A stretch of DNA of 64,000 nucleotides from Aureococcus anophagefferens (lineage: Eukaryota > Sar > Pelagophyceae > Pelagomonadales > Pelagomonadaceae), in assembly GCF_000186865.1 (NCBI RefSeq), contig NW_008705595.1:273165-337164 (forward strand). Direction: 5' to 3'. Shown in pieces: positions 60,370 to 64,000 of this stretch (the stretch's first letter is position 1; each line of letters begins with the position of its first letter). Below the pieces are notes generated by a model. The model was not told the origin of the DNA. It made no database searches and saw nothing but the letters and a program-made list of their open reading frames with translations. A program made the position numbers and the translations under genes.

Positions 60370-61672
60370 TGGGCCAGTGGGACCGGCGTACTTGGGTAAT
60401 GAAATGAACCTCGTTGTGGTTTTTTTGTTCGTCGTCCCGCCGCGGGTGTTCGGGGCAGGCTTTGATGTTCGTTCGTCTGTAATCTGGGTATGATTTTGGT
60501 TTTGCTATGCGTCTGCTACCACGCTAAAGCGGTTGATATCATCCTCTGAATGCGAGCCTGATTATCGGAGCCCGCGGCCCGCCCCGCTGGCCCGCCCGCG
60601 CGCGAACTGGAGCTCCGTCATTCACGCGGCATGAGAAACCCAACGGGGCCTAGTTCGCGACTTGGCGCCCCCCCCCTAGCCGCTGCAGGGTGGGGACCGA
60701 GCGAGAAGTAGCTGGCTAGTGGCCGGTAACTTTTCTTGGTTGTTTTGGGTTTGATTCTGGCATCTCGCCCCGCCGGGGTATTTGCTCTGAGTTCAACGTT
60801 GTCCCAGTTTGTCCCCTGTTGCCAGTGAAACGGCACAGTGCAGCAAAAGCCGTCGTTGCATGGGCTTTTCTTCGCAGCGCTCGCGATGGCGTTTGAGCTT
60901 ATGCGCCGGGATCGGCACTGGGGAAGGTGTCTCGCTACCTCCGGAAACACTTTCGTTCGCGCGTCGACAGTGAAGTGATCAAAACTCGGATTCTGATAGC
61001 CTGGATTTAAAAGTCAACATTTTTGTTGAACTTCAGCACTTTTGTTGAAGTTAAATCTTGCGATTTCTTGACCCGAACCAGCGACCGCGCGCAAAAAGTC
61101 TTCGCAAACGTGCAATCAACGCGTGAGTATCATCAAGCTTGCTTTGATACGACCATTTAACCAATTTTGGCCGTGATTTCAGCCCGCGGACCTCCGCGAC
61201 ACCGCGCCCGCGCGCGCGGTCGACGCACAGCCTCTATGGAGGACTAATGACTCTGGCTCCGCCGGCCGGAATTCGATGATTGATCTTTATTAATTAATTT
61301 CCTATGGGCGTGTCTAGATGTACGTTGATCACTTCACTGCGCGTCGACCCACCATGACGCGGATCCAGCCAATGCCCGGAGGCAGCGACCGTCCGGAAGC
61401 CGTCGAACCCGACGTCGGTCGGTTCGAGGTCCCGAGGGGCAGCCCGGGGCGCCTGGGGTGGGGCCTCACCTCAGGACATGGTCTACGGCTTTAAAGCGGC
61501 CAAATCGGTGCGGAAGTCGTTGAGTCCTGGTGCCCCGGGCGGTCATCGGCCCTGGTCAGATTTGGCTACTACACCAAGTGCGGCTACATAATATTGCGTT
61601 CGGCTGCGTGGGCGCCGGTGGCCGCCACCAAGAACCGGACGTGGTCTTTGGTTTTTGGGGGCCCTGTCGGTA
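60370..61672. other. intergenic
   Basis: No gene is supported. A TTGAACTTCAGCA cluster is at 61015-61060. The stretch 61330-61590 is GC-rich, with short open frames and no motif. Confidence 0.45.
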
Positions 61673-63650
61673 ATGAAAGCTGCGCGTACGAATGGAAAAA
61701 AGAAGGGCTCGTCCAGTGGTCCACAGTGCGTGCGACTATCTGCGGTGGCTTTAGTCTTGTCCTGGGCGGGGTTGTTGTTTTATGTACTGCGGCCGGCATC
61801 ATCCGATGGGCCTTCGGGCCATAGTTTGATGTCAAGCGCCAAGATGGATCAGCTTGGACTCAGCAATGGTAAAGAGATCACGACTTTCGTCGGGCAGTTC
61901 GATTCAGCTGCAGAGTATACTTTTTCAAAGCCTCTTGGAGCATTCGACCAAGGAGAAAGAGGCTTGCCCCAGCCCAAAGACGACCCGGAAGAGAACTTGG
62001 ATGTTCAGATGCAGCATACTGTTCTCATGGAGCGGGATGGATTCGCCATGGAGTTAGATGAGCAAACGAACCTACAGGTACCCATGTTTTGGGAACCCCC
62101 CGCGGGTTCGGAGCAGTTGGACCACGTGGACATGATTGACGGGCAGCCAACTATCTTCCTCATGATCGCGAGTTATAGGGACTGGCAGTGTCGGGATACG
62201 GCTACATCCGCGCTCGAGCGCACGATTCCAGAGTGAAAGAAATCTGCTTAAGTGCACCGTCTCCCTGTAGGAGCGACATTTCCTGGGCGTGTTGTTGTGG
62301 CCGCAGTACAGCAAAATCGACCGGGTGATGTTGGGTGCGGAGAGCCACCAAAGCCGTGCAGCGAGGAGCCATCGCAGCCACTTTGTGCTCGGGCCAAACA
62401 GGTCAAAGTGTATGCTATGGATGCCAATGAGGTGACTGGCAATGTCTTGATCTCTCTTTTACTTCGAAGTGAGTCTTGTTGTGCTCAGTCCTGGATACAT
62501 GCAAAACCAAACACCAGTGCTGATATTCTCATCAACTAATTCCCTGGAAGAATGGACCTCGTTCCTGTTTGTATGCTAGAGCTGTGTGATATGACTTGTA
62601 ACTTAGGCAACGGGACCTGTGTATGCGCGGCATGTGGGTTATCGCATGTACCGAGGTGAGGCGTTCGCTCTGCAGGTGGATGCGCATTGCGTATTCGTAA
62701 ACGGCTGGGACGAGAGTATCATCGAACAATGGCGCCTGACACGAAATGAAATGGCAGTCCTTTCTACATACTTAACTGACCTGAAGGGCTCCGTATCCAC
62801 GGAGGGTGACTCTCTGCGAAAAACTCGACCAATCATGTGCAACTCAGACTTTGAGGGTCAGCCCGGATATCTTCGCCATGGGTCACAGCCTGAATCGGTG
62901 CCCTCGATCAAGACCGAGCCGATGCTGCAACCATATTGGGCGGCAGGCTTCAGCTTTGCTCGTGGACACTTCCTCAATCAGGTGAGATACGATTGTTGCC
63001 TTCCTATGGTGTTTATGGGTGAAGAGATTTCAATCGGAATCAGGGGCTGGACTCACGGATACGACATGTACGCGCCCCAGGCAAGTGTTCTGTTTCACGA
63101 GTATGCGCAGATGTCAAGCCGCCGGAGAAACGTGCCCAAATTTTGGGAGAGTGGCAGTGCTAGACGTGGTGACGGTCAGCGCAGTCTGAAAAGACTCACA
63201 TCTCTGATCCATATGAACCCACCGGGAATGGACAATGACTGGGATCGCACAAAAATGGGGCTCTACGGTCTCGGGACCGAGCGACCTGTTGAGCTTTTTT
63301 ACAAGCTGACGCTTGTTGATGTCTCGAAGCGCTCTGCTGTCCCCATCTGTCGCTTCGTCGACACAGGTGAGATGCACAAAAAGATTCATAACGTGTATCT
63401 TCGGCCAAATGGACGCGGTATTGACTATTCTGGTGCCGTCCGCGATCTGGATGTGATGCAGATAGTTGACGAGCGTCTCTTCAACCCTGCTATCAATCAA
63501 CTGAAGCGTGGGCTTGAGAAACATGACCATAATATAATGAAAAATGCCGTTGCGGAAGCCCAGCGTTGTAAACTCGAAAAACACCATCCACAGTATAAGG
63601 AACTCATTGCTCGAGTACGAAGTGAGCTCGCAACAAAACAAGGGGCCTAG
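61673..63650 (+). CDS. type II membrane glycosyltransferase, GlcNAc-transferase (Skp1-type) family
   Basis: An ATG opens MKAARTNGKKKGSSSGP, then a signal anchor (~20-40, LSAVALVLSWAGLLFYVL), typical of Golgi type II enzymes. Family motifs follow: PTIFLMIASYRDWQCRDTA in exon 1 (to ~62233); PGRVVVAAVQQNRPGD and CARAKQVKVYAMDANE in a middle exon; and from ~62605 ATGPVYARHVGYRMYRGEAF, LQVDAHCVFVNGWDESII (metal-binding DxD-like VDAH), YWAAGFSFARGHFL, MGEEISIGIRGWTHGYDMYA and SVLFHEY to the stop at 63650. The family includes the Skp1 hydroxyproline GlcNAc-transferase of Dictyostelium, which is cytosolic; a membrane anchor here suggests lumenal substrates (inference). The first junction (~62232-62273) does not join in frame with a GT-AG pair I can find, so an error or odd splice is likely. 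Confidence 0.78.
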
Positions 63651-64000
63651 CCCGAAACTTAGTGTCCCCTCATCCATTAGTGTGAAACGAGAGGAGCCGG
63701 CGCGCTGCGCGCGCGGACAGATAAACAAAACTCGTAACCTCAAGGATCGTTCTCCGGGCGCGGGCGGCCACTATGATGCACGGCGCCCGTTTCGGGTTCT
63801 TAGGGCGAGCTAGGTGGTGCCCGGGCGCTGTGCCCGGGGGGCTCGACGCATCCCGCGGGAAACTCGACGCATTCTAGTTTGGACCCCGCCCGCCCCCCCC
63901 GCTCCGCCCCCGGGCGCCTGAGTAAAGCCCCCAGCCGCCGACCAAAAAGTGTCGGGGTCGTTCCGGGTTCCTTGGGGTCCCGTCCGACGCATGGGGGGGT
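63651..64000. other. intergenic GC-rich end, with R4 copy 2
   Basis: R4 copy 2 occupies ~63850-63945 in reverse orientation to 29640-29722 (TTCTAGTTTGGACCCCGCCC, then GGCGCCTGAGTAAAGCCCCC). I see no gene. Confidence 0.6.

Overview
The window is eukaryotic nuclear DNA from a flagellated protist. A stramenopile-type alga or a related chromist is my best guess, but the sequence does not prove it. The support is: spliceosomal GT-AG introns that are almost all 41-73 nt; a tubulin-polyglutamylase subunit (LRRC49), which implies cilia; a protein with multiple AP2 domains; a DEK1-type membrane calpain with a Pro/Thr/Ser-rich ectodomain of a style common in stramenopile surface proteins; and eukaryotic household genes (COPZ, MOCS3/UBA4, a CDK). 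There are two runs of N, at 12158-12711 and 30562-30611. I recognised no tRNA, rRNA, CRISPR or bacterial-type operon.

Layout. 1-1427: repeat-rich DNA with broken coding pieces. 1428-4202 (+): LRRC49. 4203-9225: GC-rich DNA with a large imperfect palindrome (5271-6660) and decayed coding fragments. 9226-10812 (+): MORN-repeat protein. 10970-13054: modular repeat, small secreted protein, gap. 13055-14402 (+): MOCS3/UBA4. 14403-16485: GC-rich debris and a dispersed repeat. 16486-24464 (-): giant IPT/TIG protein, 8 exons. 24979-27009 (-): arylsulfotransferase-like type II membrane protein. 27010-29763: repeats and minisatellites. 29764-31569 (-): CDK10/11-like kinase with an internal gap. 32667-34777 (-): coiled-coil protein. 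35929-37608 (+): PH domain fused to an acyl-protein thioesterase. 37866-38360 (-): small unknown gene. 38440-39165 (-): COPZ. 39222-39855: repeats. 40041-41615 (+): secreted Cys-rich protein. 42010-50283 (-): 2757-aa DEK1-like calpain with both key catalytic residues replaced. 51021-51737: second near-perfect inverted repeat. 52428-54776 (+): coiled-coil/LRR protein. 55253-56934 (+): AP2-repeat protein. 58833-60369 (+): sphingomyelin-synthase-like enzyme. 61673-63650 (+): GlcNAc-type glycosyltransferase.

The genes do not form one pathway. Three loose themes recur: cilium/cytoskeleton (LRRC49, MORN, IPT/EF/PG-rich protein, coiled-coil proteins), secretory pathway and cell surface (COPZ, sphingolipid synthase, glycosyltransferase, sulfotransferase-like protein, Cys-rich secreted protein, calpain-like membrane protein) and regulation (CDK, AP2 protein, thioesterase, MOCS3). 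Most multi-exon models were built by finding GT-AG boundaries that restore known domain motifs. Exon sums divisible by three are a check on consistency only, because phase was used to choose sites. The intact genes have moderate GC. They are interleaved with very GC-rich blocks that hold frameshifted protein remnants and palindromes; this may be real repeat biology or an assembly or contamination effect.
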